Assembly (NCBI GenBank): GCA_013365365.1
Contig: JABVXU010000425.1
Coordinates: 1 to 47,411 of the forward strand
DNA from: Cruorifilaria tuberocauda
Lineage: Eukaryota > Nematoda > Chromadorea > Rhabditida > Onchocercidae
Length of the DNA stretch: 47,411 nt
Direction of reading: 5' to 3'
This document shows, one piece after another, positions 1 through 10,900 of this stretch (position 1 is the first letter of the stretch; every line of letters begins with the position of its first letter). The position numbers and the translations under genes were made by a program. Under the pieces are notes generated by a model. It was given only the letters and a program-made list of their open reading frames with translations. It ran no database searches and had not been told where the DNA came from.

Positions 1-101
1 GTTTGCGATATGAATGATCGATCATCCTGTGTAAGATAGAAGTCACGTGGTTTTATTTCTTAATAACGGCGACTTTAAGATGTGTATTTTATCTTTTTCA
101 G

Positions 102-198
102 CCATCTCCGGCTGTGATTCTTTCTGAATCAGTGGGTGGTTTGAAATCGTATTGCTCTTTGGCTCACGTAGTAAGCTCAGGCTTTATATTTGTTTCTG
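102..198 (+). CDS. Possible internal exon of a gene entering from the left (RidA-like fold?)
   Basis: A strong acceptor (TTTTTCAG ending at 101) opens a frame that runs in phase 0 to a GTGAGA donor at 199, giving 32 codons plus one base. An earlier possible donor (GTAAGC) lies at about 171. The reading YCSLAHVVSSGFIFVSG recalls the Y-S-x-A-V-x-x-G-x-x-x-x-S-G strand of RidA/UK114-type domains, which also occur in diphthine-ammonia ligases, but the match is short. I could not find a convincing next exon downstream. The frame stays open to 416 if unspliced, so it may also be a 3' end. Treat the family as a guess. Confidence 0.3.
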
Positions 199-1245
199 GT
201 GAGATATCTTATTGCTGGGATGGATGCCTTGATGTCTTGTTGAGTAAAATTCAGTTTGCTCTTTTTTTATTGTGGTATTGCCCTGTTTTCTTCCAAAGTA
301 TAAATGTAATTTTTTTGGAAATCAAGCCGGAATATGTGTCTATTTTCAACCAAGTTTTATCCAGTTCAGTACTTATACATTCAATCGTGTTTATCTTAAA
401 TTGGAATTTGCTATAGCTATTGAGGTCATCATGTCAGGAGCCCCGTTAAGCTTGCCTTAAATGAGCATGGTATTTTCCGTTTTCCTAAGTTTTTTCTTAT
501 ATATAATATTTACTACTGAACTGAGTACTAAATTTAAATTTTGTGTTTCTAGCTCTAGTTAGAAGAAATTAGAAAACTTATTAAGGTGAAAATGAAACAC
601 TAATTGAATTTGTCCGAAAGACACCAGCAGAAGCGGACGTCATAATTCATGACTTTCGTCAGAGCACTTCTTTCACTTTTCTTTGCCAAGAAAAACTAAC
701 ATCTACATGGAAATCGAAATTGGCAACGAGTGGATATAAATCTAAACCTTGCGCCGAAAAGATAAAGACAAATCCAAATGTATCGAAAAGTTGAAATGCT
801 GAAGAAATTGCTGAGGAGGACAATAAACTGGCTTAAATCCATAGGTTAGCGGGAAAATGCATACTTGATTCAGACGATATCTAAAGTTGCAATAGATCAT
901 TTAGCTGGCCATTTATAATAAGGCTAGGTTATTAGCGGTCAGCTAAAGAGGAGAGAGCCTGACTAATTCTAAAAATATTTCTTAAATTTCATCTTGGCTC
1001 TCAAGTAAATACTTTAACTAGTTGATGTGCGATTTTCTGAGTTAATAAATCTGATCGTCCGTGAGCTTTTGAAACCTACCGATGATTTTCTGATTATGCA
1101 TATACTAAAAATTATTTAAAAGCAAAATTAGATTATTCGAATAGTTTAGTTTTGTCTTTACAGTGTTTGGTACACAGCAACGAGCGATATTTCAAGTCGA
1201 ACCATTTTCTCATGTTATAAAGTGAAGGTATCGAATAGTCATACT
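199..1245. other. Non-coding stretch
   Basis: No exon with both splice signals and protein-like content was found on either strand. It separates the left-edge exon from the 3' end of the minus-strand gene at 1246. Confidence 0.4.
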
Positions 1246-2322
1246 TCAGTGAGAATAATTTAAAAAGTCCTGATGTATGTTTCTAAATTTCTTTTTAACT
1301 AAGATATATTTGATGATTTTGAAGAATAGTACAACCACCAATCATTTTACTCCAAACCATCTCACATACCTCTTTTAAATCCACATTTCTGACCATGAAA
1401 TGGCCGTGCAAAATTAACTATCACCTTGCAAAAAACAGAAGTTTGTGGTCGCGTAGTTGCTTCTTTCTTTGGCGTAAATTCATTCCTTTTTTGAGTTTCT
1501 CCAATGAAAATTCCATCACTTTGAATGATATCAGTATCCTGCGGTCTATGCACTGAATACCGCTTACCTTCTTTTTGATGATCTTGTAATAAAATTATTT
1601 CTCCTACCTGCTTACCTTTCTTCTGAAATATTTAAAGCCATATTAAAATAACATGACAAGTAAATCATCCATTAAAGCTGTACGAGAATTTTCGTATTCA
1701 ACCTCACTTATGATTTGATATATGAATTATCCGAATTAAAGAACTTAGTGGAATCAATATTTTACAAGACAACTTTATTTGGAAAAGCTCGTTCTTAAGA
1801 ATCATGCTGTCAGTTGGAATCTTTCCCAAAGATAAACTTGAACAAATGATAGAATATGCATGATATCCAGGAGTTATGGCATCATATTCTTACCTTCCAA
1901 TCATCCAAATCAAATAGTTTTGAAGTGTCGAATCGACTGCCATTTTCACTTTTGTAATCATCATTATATCCGCTTCTTGATGAATATTTGGTGTTTTTCT
2001 GAGTATTATAAAGGTCAAAGGGATGATTACAAATAAGACTACCATGAATTCTTGCCTTGATGAAAATAAAGTGAAATATATTAGTTTAAACGAGTAATAT
2101 TATTACAAACCTCCTAAAGGACATACATGAATATTTTAAAGTCATTTTATATGAGTTTCTTTCCCGATATTTAAACGAGAATTAAGATACTAACATGGAT
2201 AGGTTGCAAAATCAAGCCAACATTACTATCATGTGTTTCATCGGAATGATCTTTTCTGCGCTTATCGTCATCGTTAAAAGCATCCTCATACTCCTTGGAG
2301 TGTAGGTGTAAAGGCTTTTGAA
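1246..2322 (-). CDS. Charged protein of unknown function, 3' part of gene
   Basis: Four exons on the minus strand join in phase: 2195-2322, 1894-2055, 1370-1622 and a short terminal exon 1246-1298 ending in TGA. Donors are GTTAGT, GTAAGA and GTATGT; acceptors are TATAG, TCAAG, TTTCAG and CTTAG. They encode about 200 residues, hydrophilic and rich in Asp, Lys, Ser and Asn (for example AFNDDDKRRKDHSDE), with no membrane segment or domain I recognise. The first exon starts in phase 1, so at least one more exon lies to the right. Candidates are an NNDDLALK-type reading near 2440-2500 and the exons noted at 3022-3222 and 3570-3700. The 1370-1622 exon contains internal GTAAGC sequences that could serve as alternative donors. 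Phase agreement at every junction supports a real gene; the function is unknown. Confidence 0.6.
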
Positions 2323-3021
2323 CTATAATGAAACGTGTGCTGAATAAAATTATTCAAATATAAGGCTTTCGCGGCCTCAGAAAAAGAAGTCTTATTGTCT
2401 TGAACAATCGTACACATCTTTTTTACAGTTATATTCCCTCTGTTTCTCTTCGGAAGAATTACAACCTTTTAAAGCTAAGTCATCATTGTTGTTTATTACA
2501 AGCCTTAGATATGCAATTATACCTCTGATTTCCTTCCGTTCAATATCTAATCAGTCTAGCGAATGCTTAGTAAATGGCGTCAAAAGGATAAATTTCATGA
2601 GAAGAAATATATAAGAAAATTTAGAAACAGGTTTCAATATCATCTGCCAACCTTTCAATTCTTTACAAGCAACTATATTTCGTCTGCTTCTTTTTGGTTG
2701 TTGATGATTGCTGCCATTGTCACTTCCGAAAACAATCTACGAATTATTCCACGTCGGATGAAATCTCAAGTTACTTTAAGCTTTATTTGACAATGTCAGA
2801 TTAAAAAAGCGAATGTAAGATTCAGTAAACAGAGAGAAAACCGATATTCATTTCGATTCCGAACGGAGTCTGTCTCAAAAAAATTGACAGCGGAAGGATG
2901 AATCGATTGAAATGAAATGTTTAAGATGAGAAAAATGAACAGAAAGAACAACCTCTATGGCTTTTTATTCCACGGATTTACCGTGCAAAAACATACATGT
3001 TCAACTATTTTCATCGCTAAT
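2323..3021. other. Probable intronic or upstream sequence
   Basis: If the exons at 3022-3222 belong to the gene at 1246-2322, this is intron holding one or more unresolved small exons. A frame at about 2440-2500 (minus) reads N/D-rich but no splice pair fits cleanly. The plus-strand ORF 2563-2790 has no supporting signals. Confidence 0.3.
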
Positions 3022-3222
3022 TTAATAATATCCAACCGAGGATTCACAATTGCGACGTCGCAAAACACCGGAAGTTATGCATGTGTTCGTCGGATTCTCT
3101 TTTGCACTTGCGCGATGTTGCACCACATTCGAATTTTCATTTTCTGCAAGTGCTCCTTCTTCTGCTTGCTGCCTGTCACTGATAATTCTCTGAAACATGT
3201 GCTGCGGAGAAATTCTTTGCAT
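3022..3222 (-). CDS. Candidate upstream exon, hydrophilic
   Basis: This minus-strand frame reads as a hydrophilic, Gln/Glu/Asn/Arg-rich segment (for example RIISDRQQAEEGALAENENS) and is less AT-rich than its surroundings. An acceptor CATGTTTCAG within it would make an exon starting at RIISD in phase 0. That is compatible with a preceding candidate exon at about 3570-3700 (minus; acceptor TTATTCCAG, donor GTCAGT, reading RHRCPNDRNASSICIG). Both could be 5' exons of the gene at 1246-2322, but the exon linking them was not found. An independent short ORF starting at the Met at 3222 is the alternative. Confidence 0.3.
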   Translation of the reverse strand: MQRISPQHMFQRIISDRQQAEEGALAENENSNVVQHRASAKENPTNTCITSGVLRRRNCESSVGYY

Positions 3223-3699
3223 TTTTCAAAAAGTTGAAAGCAATGACATAGTAGATTGAAGTTTCCAAAATTTTCTGTAGAGGACAGCTAAGTGATAAAT
3301 AAAACTGAAGCAGTGGAGAAGTTTATTCTTCTATCTGTATTTATTAAATTCATGTAAAAACGAACATTAATCATATGTCCATCATTCACACCGACATATT
3401 GACTCTTGGTGGAAGATTTTTCTGAGCTCCTAATTTCTGTTTGCTGGTTATCACCATCAACTACTGCATCTTCCTGAATTATTCATTTCTAAGAAAGATT
3501 ATGGAAGAGTCTCCAATAACCTCTTCGTATAAACTTTTCACATGCTATAATGAAATTATCTCTATAACATTAACTGACATTAGCATTAGGAGAAAATTGA
3601 GGCTGCAGATTTGCCTTTTTATGAAAGATATTTTGATTTGAGATTCCGATGCAAATTGAGCTTGCATTTCGATCGTTCGGGCAGCGATGTCTCCTGGAA

Positions 3700-4844
3700 T
3701 AAAATCCAATACATATACGAAAATCTCGAAACAGTTGAAAATGAGAAAAGGAATTTGGAAATTCCAAGTGTTACCCGCAGATGCATATTTGACAAACGCA
3801 TAGAGAGTCGTGTGGCATCGAATTCTGCAAAATGTCAGTATAGACTTAGTCTATTTAAAACACAGCACATGAAAGGGCAAGCATTACCCATTGCTCAATT
3901 CTGACAGATATGCTTTTTCGAAAAAATTTTCTAAAGAATAGAAAAGCAATGGGAAGTATCGGTAGCGATACCAAATGGAATGGATTATGTCTTCAAATGA
4001 ATTCTCAAAGCAAAAATTTATTTTTTAACTTCGAAAATTTGAATTGATAATGTCAATATTTCAAATATTATTTAACAGTCTCCATGAAAAAGTGATTTGA
4101 TATAAATTAAATAATGAACAAATCAGTATAACAGGACAGGAAAGGGCATAATTTTTGGAAAAGCAAATTATCAAGTGAAATTTGGTATGCCTGGATGGTT
4201 TCACAAAAAATCCAGCGATATATAAAACTGCACTTCATGCCTTTCTCCTTTACTTTCTCTTCTTAATACTCATTTTATATTCGACTTTATCTAATAAACT
4301 GGCTATTTCCAGGTATACACATGACATGTTCCTACACTTATTTTTATTTACGCATGCTATCATTTTAGTTATCATTCGCTGCACTACTTGATACTTACCT
4401 GTAAGGTACATAATATTGAAATTTTACTATACCGCCCTTCCTTTTTCATCTCTCGATACTTCTTCACTTATCAGTACCACATCGTATCATATCATGCGTA
4501 CTATATTGTGCAATGCTTCTGATACAGTTTCAATATTTGATCCGAAGAGTTTTTTGTGATGGATAACAGAATAGAAGCTTGTTGAAGACAATTGAACGAA
4601 TGATAATATGATTTTTTGTTCGAGGGAAAGTTTTCAAGCAAATAAAGAGGATGAAAAGGATTACAGTGATAATATTTGATTTTTGAAATAGGAAAGCACT
4701 CATAACCCAACTTTTAAATTTGATAGAAAGATTACTGTTAAGTTTTCTTATTCAAGGGAAAAAATCTATGGAAGTAGGAGAAAGAGTAGCATAAGCTAGC
4801 TTGTCACACACTTTCATCCTAACATTAGTTAGCCCATTTACAGG
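3700..4844. other. Stretch without a supportable gene
   Basis: Only short frames are open. The plus ORF 3611-3904 overlaps the candidate minus exon at 3570-3700 and has no acceptor or leader site. I see no repeats or RNA genes. Confidence 0.4.
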
Positions 4845-5234
4845 ATGGAATTTTGTCAGCAAATTTCACTAGTGAAAATCATTGAACGATGCATAAGTGT
4901 AACAAAAGTGCATTTTGGTCAGCTCATGTTTTTTGGCAAGCAGCAAAAAAATGATAAAATTCAGCAAATCGATTGGTCGCAGAGAAAGAGAATGAAAGGA
5001 GAGGTGGAAAGTTTTTTTATTGGAAAATTGGATTTTCGTTGGGAAACGGTGAAATGGCTAAATTTCATTGTAGAATTAGAATTTTGGAAATATGTAAACA
5101 GAATTAATAGACATATAGAACCCTGGTCCATTTTCGTGTCTGCAAGTAAAGAAAGATATCTTCATGATCGATTTATACAATCGGGAGATTGTCTGGCTTT
5201 GCAGAATAGAAGAAAGTTGAATTGTAAGAGATGA
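4845..5234 (+). CDS. ORF of 129 codons, doubtful gene
   Basis: A single open frame begins with ATG one base after a TTTACAG acceptor-like site, which would suit a trans-spliced leader. The product would be basic and unusually rich in Trp and Lys, with no signal peptide, membrane segment or recognised domain. At this base composition an ORF of this length is expected about once by chance in a window this size, and there are no neighbouring exons in phase. It may be real but the evidence is thin. Confidence 0.22.
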   Translation: MEFCQQISLVKIIERCISVTKVHFGQLMFFGKQQKNDKIQQIDWSQRKRMKGEVESFFIGKLDFRWETVKWLNFIVELEFWKYVNRINRHIEPWSIFVSASKERYLHDRFIQSGDCLALQNRRKLNCKR

Positions 5235-7141
5235 CTATGCCTCTTTCCCGAATAATTATTGATTTATAGGATTGTTAATTTTATGAAATAGACTACCAGA
5301 ATGTTTCCATTGTACGACTGAGCAAGCGAATACAACAAATAAAGGAGCGAAATGACGAAGATTGGCTTTCGGAATTGATAACAACGTTTGGAATTAGCTT
5401 GCACAAGGAAAATAGGGAAAACTTTTTTTTGGGTACAAAAACAGAAAAATTGAAATGATCGGAAAACGAAATTGGGCAGAAGAAAGAGATGCCATAGATT
5501 TCAATAACAAATTTTTTCTTTTTTGCTGTGATGAAAAGGGAAGAGAAGAGAGAAACAAAAAATTCCAACGATTTACCTGGAATGAGAGATCATCGCTAGG
5601 TAACATAGAAAGTTCTGTTTGATATCGTACTGATGATTTGACAATCTATCCTTTTATTATTGAAAGTTACTGAAGACTAAAAATTGGAATTAATGAAGAA
5701 TCAACGTGTTACAAAACATTTTCAATACATCTTCAGTGACGTTGAAATTAGAGGACGCAGAGGAAATTATGCTATGCTACCTTGAAAGTCGGAGTCTTTT
5801 CTTTAAAGGAAGGAGTGAATCTAATGGAGGCGAATAGTCTTCACTTTACTAGCTTTTCAACGCGTAATGCTCTTAATTAACTCCCCGGGAGGGCTTCCTC
5901 CGTCTACCGGTCGAATTTGGTATGCCACAGTTAGTGGAACAGTTCAGACTGGTTTCTACTAAGCTATGTAAAATGCAGAAAATCGATGAAATAAATGCAT
6001 TAGTTTCAACAAGTCAATAAGCTTCCATTTCTAATAGTATGCGACCATTTAACACACATATATATAATTTTGGTAGCTATTTGCTAGGCAAATGTGGGAC
6101 AAACTTTCTTTCTTCCCGAGACTAAGTAGTTTTCCATCGATCACTGATTGTTTCTTGGATGAGTTCTCGCTGTCTAATTCGGGAAAACTTCCTCACTACA
6201 CTACTTCACAATTTTCTCTCCGTTACATCACCGGAGAGACAGTAATGCACCTTTTATATTTGTATAGTTGTTTATACTTTATTTTAGCAATATTAGTTAA
6301 GTATCTAATTGTATAGATTACATCCATGATAGAATATATCCATGCTGAAATATGTAGCGATGGGTTTTTTATTTGAAATGAATGAACGTTAAACGATTTG
6401 TTAGAAGAATTGGAAAGCTGTCTTAAAATTTGCTTGGAGATGACAATGGAAATATAAAAGAAATCAGATAGAAGAAAACTTTCTTCTCTCAGTGATAATT
6501 ACGCTTCACATTCACTTCTGACAAAACAATCTTTTCAGACGAATTCAGGTAATTACCATTTTCTTCTTCTCTCTTTCCTTAATTAAATGAATTTAATCAA
6601 AGCAAAGAATGAGATAGATTTACAGAATTGAAATCCTGAAATTTACTTCACCAGCACTAAAATGCTTTAAGTTCATTGACAAGCAATAATTCAGGAAAAG
6701 AAAACAAATATAATATATTTCGTTTTCCACTCACTCCGCATAAGCACTCCCCCTCCCTCTCCTCTCTCTCCCTTCCAGCCGCAAACCTATATTGCCTTAC
6801 GAAGACACGGCATAACTCGAATCAGCTAATCAACATTGAACTATTTGACGTATACGGTGCTAAAAATTTCCGATTCTAATATAGTTAATGACGGATTCGG
6901 CAATTCACTCTCTGATATATTCAGACGTGAACTGCATTGCTCTGTCGTAAATGTTAAGCTTCTATCTCGCTATTTGGGTTGTCTTGAATTAGGCTACCAA
7001 AGTATCGATCAGTGATAGAGATGTTTGAAACATTAATTCGATGATCAGAAGTGGTGAGCTTTACCTATTCTAGCCAAGAAAAGGAGAAGAGTTGGTAATG
7101 GTTAGCATAAAGCAGTCAGCCAAGCTCCTCTCGATCCCGCC
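5235..7141. other. Gene-poor stretch with a GC-rich island
   Basis: Mostly featureless AT-rich DNA. At 5880-5930 there is a short GC-rich island containing the palindrome CCCGGG. It reads protein-like on both strands (plus: INSPGGLPPSTGR; minus: YQIRPVDGGSPPGEL), but neither reading has an acceptor that avoids an in-frame stop, so it is left uncalled. Confidence 0.35.
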
Positions 7142-7387
7142 TTGATAAGAGGAAAAAGAGAAGAAATTATGACTGTGGCAACAGTGATATCACCATCGAT
7201 TATCACTAAAATCGATGTGAGCTTGCTGGCTCTTCATGACTCACTTCTTGTGTGCTCTCTCAACGAGAGTAAAGAGACTCGGAGAGTTCTTCTTGATAAG
7301 CAGGAAATGCTTGAAATGGATTTCCTCTCCGATGACTCAGTCACCACTGAGAATCCATTGAAATCGAACTCCCGAACTCAAAGCTGA
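7142..7387 (+). CDS. Possible short ORF of unknown function
   Basis: The frame from the ATG at about 7170 reads 72 codons to TGA at 7385-7387. It is Ser/Leu/Glu-rich and markedly less AT-rich than the surroundings (for example SLLVCSLNESKETRRVLLDK). No splice partners or leader site were identified and no family is recognised. It could be a single exon of a longer gene or a chance ORF in a GC-richer patch. Confidence 0.25.
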   Translation: MIRGKREEIMTVATVISPSIITKIDVSLLALHDSLLVCSLNESKETRRVLLDKQEMLEMDFLSDDSVTTENPLKSNSRTQS

Positions 7388-7907
7388 GCATTTTCAATCT
7401 CGACCTCTCCGAAGAAGCTCGCTGTCATACGAGACTTTCTCTATGAAAATTCAACAAAATTATCAGAAATCGTCATAAACGCAGGCTGAACCTGTAACAC
7501 TCTTTCTTATCAATCTTATCAGAATTTCTTCATGAGCGCTGTTTTCAGACAATATTTGGGGCATTCTTCGAAACAAGTCGTTTCTTTCTAAACAAATGTT
7601 AATATAGAAAAGCGAGTTAGTAATTGAGCAATTTTGAGATGGTTGGAAAATATTATAGGAGAGTTATTATATGATTAAGCACTTCATTAGGTGATTCATT
7701 TACTGTGAAAAACTGTCAAGTTGCTGAAAATCGATACTTTTCCTTTCTCTCTCATTTTACCTCTCTCTCATCTTCCCTTCCATCTTCATGTGTGAAGCAC
7801 AAATCGAACATTAAAACGTATAAAATGAAAGTAATATAACATACGAGAGGAATGCAGCGGCAAAGTAATAATAATAATAGTTCTCATTATTATCAAATGT
7901 TATGAAT
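7388..7907. other. Downstream flank of the DOMON gene
   Basis: No gene is seen. An (AAT/ATT)n run at about 7867-7881 lies just past the stop codon of the minus-strand DOMON gene and is probably in its 3' UTR. Confidence 0.4.
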
Positions 7908-10900
7908 TTACAAATAACTGCATGAAAGGAGCAGAAGTAGAAAAGAGGAGAAGTATAATAGTCGAAATCGGCTTGACGTCAATGATCCGTTATCAAAGTA
8001 TAAGTAATCGATTTCTCGAGAATTTAGTTTTTGTACAGGTTTGGGTTTTGGTGTCTGTTTAGTTTGCATTAATAATTTGTTTTTTAATGTCGGTTCTGCT
8101 TTAGATCTTAGACTAAATTCCGCTAGGGGCGGTCTTCGCGGTGTAACAGTTATGAATGGTGCTGTTTCACTTATTGTTGTTGCCGATGACGCAAGAAATT
8201 GCGGAAGTTTCGAAACTTCTGCTGGACGGGTGGAAGGACCGTGAACCTCAGATAACGGATGCTGCGCGAATGACGGATTTGACTGTCGGAACTGCGGTGG
8301 AAATCGAATACTCGGTGGCCGTTCACTAACAGAAACAAACTCGATTGGATGTATTCCACGATTTTTATCTAAAAAGGCAAAATATGTTTTCCGGGAAACA
8401 ACAGTATACGTTTGGTAGAGAGTAAAAAACGTACTTCCATGATACTTCACTTCGTCCTGTCTGTAAAAATTGTGATCGCTGACCGGACCCTGGTCAAGTG
8501 CTGACTTGATGGCATGCGAGTATGACCCCATTGTTTGTCCTTTCGCGTAGATGACAAAAATTTCACCTGGTCCAAGCGGATGATCCGATGGTTCTATCTC
8601 TGGAGTGTAAGTGAAAATATCATTTCGATTATTGCTTTCATTTGCAAAGTAATTATTTTCAGGAATTACTTGAGAATGACTTCTGACAATTTGAAAAATA
8701 AAGGGATATTATATATGGAAAGATATAAGAGTGAAGAGAGAGCGAGGGAGAGAGAGATTTGAAAGTAAATTATTCGTCCTAAATCTTGCATCACTTCAGC
8801 CTTTCTTTCATTATCAATCGCCAAATTCTTTGTATGTATCGGTCTTTTTTAGGCTTTACCAGGCTTCAAAAAGTCTGTTGACTTTACTGATGTGAGCAGT
8901 TAAACGAGCCTCATTTATCAGACAACTTGCCATATCAAGTAATTCCAATACTATTTCATTCCGAAACCGATAAAAATCAGAGTAGAACAATATTATTTTA
9001 TAAAGGAAAGTTCTCACCAGCAATCCGTCTTCTGAACATAACTATCGTTCGACCATCACGTTCTATGCCGTAAGCCGCCGTAAACGATTCTTCACCATCA
9101 AGCCTGAAAGGATTTATTTCCATTATAATTAATGAGCAGTATGTGCTTAAAGGAATTGCAGTAATGTCTTGCAATCCAACCATATGTCATGAAGTGGTGT
9201 GGAACGATCTCTGGTATACATGTCGTTGATTCTCGATCGGCCGTCTCGTACCGAACCGATCACAATATCTGTGCAATCCATAGGATGAAGCGGTGCCAGA
9301 AGTGCCGCTCTCACTGAAATAAATGACATTAGGAAGATCCAACTTCCAATAATACATTTAAACAAATTTTAATTTGAAAAAATATTTTGGTTTAAGCTTA
9401 AATTTATTTCCCTTGGGATAACTTGATATGAAGTTCAGAAGTAAATAACAAAAATTCAAGTAAGTAAATAAGTATGAACAAGCGAACTTACACAATCCGT
9501 TATTTTTAGGTAGCTTGGGCATTGGTATTGGCATCAGGTTTGTGTCGACCGGATCCTGAGATTCAGACTTATTCATATGAGTCGTCGAATGTGAAATCAA
9601 TGTCCGTTTGGTATCTCGCTTATATCGAGTATTCTCTAAGTCAGGAAATAATCGGCATGAACGATCGATTTCCATGGGTCGCCATCCGATTGAAATCCAT
9701 GATACACTCTTATAATCCAGAATTATCTCCAGTTCATCCTTAACTTTTATAATTTACAAGAAGAAGTCTAGCTGAGAATCATTTATCGATTCAATAAAAT
9801 TACCCCTTAAGTATCATAATCCTTCTCAACTTCTTTCGAACGACTGTCTAATGAAACTCACTCCGACAATTCGTGAATAAACAAAGTCATCCTCATTTAG
9901 CATAGTTTTTTTGAAGCATTCCACTCCAAAAAGACCATATTTATTGTAGTTATACTCATCTTTTGGATAGTTATAATTGAAACATTCATCATTTTCAGGT
10001 TTGGTGTCGAATGCTGAAAATATTACTTGAATGAAACGAAATTAAATAATCAGTTGGTACAGAATCTAATATTTTGCCTGGAAGTTTCAATTTCTTCTTT
10101 CCTCTTTCTCCTAGATCATCTCATTCAACAACGATTACCTTCGCTGCCATCTTTACTGCGTGATAACTAAATACCACAATGAAATAATATTTAAAAAATT
10201 TATATCACAACTATATCTTACCCAAACCACTACTTCTATTTCCTAATTTTGACTCTTAACTGTTCACGCCATGAAACTTGGTGGTAACTTTATTATGATT
10301 AACGAACTTCGATCACAGTTCTGCCCAAAGTAGCCAAAAGCACAATAACACGTCCTTCTTACTACAGCATTTGATTCTTTAACACATTTGCCATCATTTA
10401 AGCAATCTTCGTCTGTTGAGCAGTAATCTTGAAAAATCCAGTTTTTCAATTCAGTGCAATAAAATGGAAGAAAATTCAGAATTTTCTACATCAATTAAAA
10501 AATGAAAAAAATCCGCGAGACCGGAAATGACTATCAGTTCTCTTCTTGATCCTTACTTAAATTTCATTGAATTTAATTAAGTTGAATCATGATTCAAATT
10601 ATCCCCAAAATCTATCTTACTAGTCAGTCTGCTATTACTTCAGTTCAGCTGTTATGAATCGTTAGATCTCATCTGAGATTCTCTGCTTATTCCAATTTTC
10701 TTGAAGAAAAAAATCCCATATTCCGAGATAATGTATTGTAATTCGCGGTGAACTACAAGAAGATAATATGATATCCGCGGCAATATTCTATAGTTCAGTT
10801 TCGGAAGTATTCCAGCTTTCATAGTTTAAAATTTCTTCAGCAAGTAGCAAAGGAAAATTTGAAAAAAATGAAGAACTTTTGAAAACAGGAGGTTCTCATG

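Noticed and set aside
5293..5606. Two overlapping minus-strand ORFs
   Set aside because: Phe/Ser/Lys-rich translation of a purine-rich tract; no splice signals and no domain.
8041..8244. Plus-strand ORF
   Set aside because: Lies opposite the last exon of the DOMON gene; no independent support.
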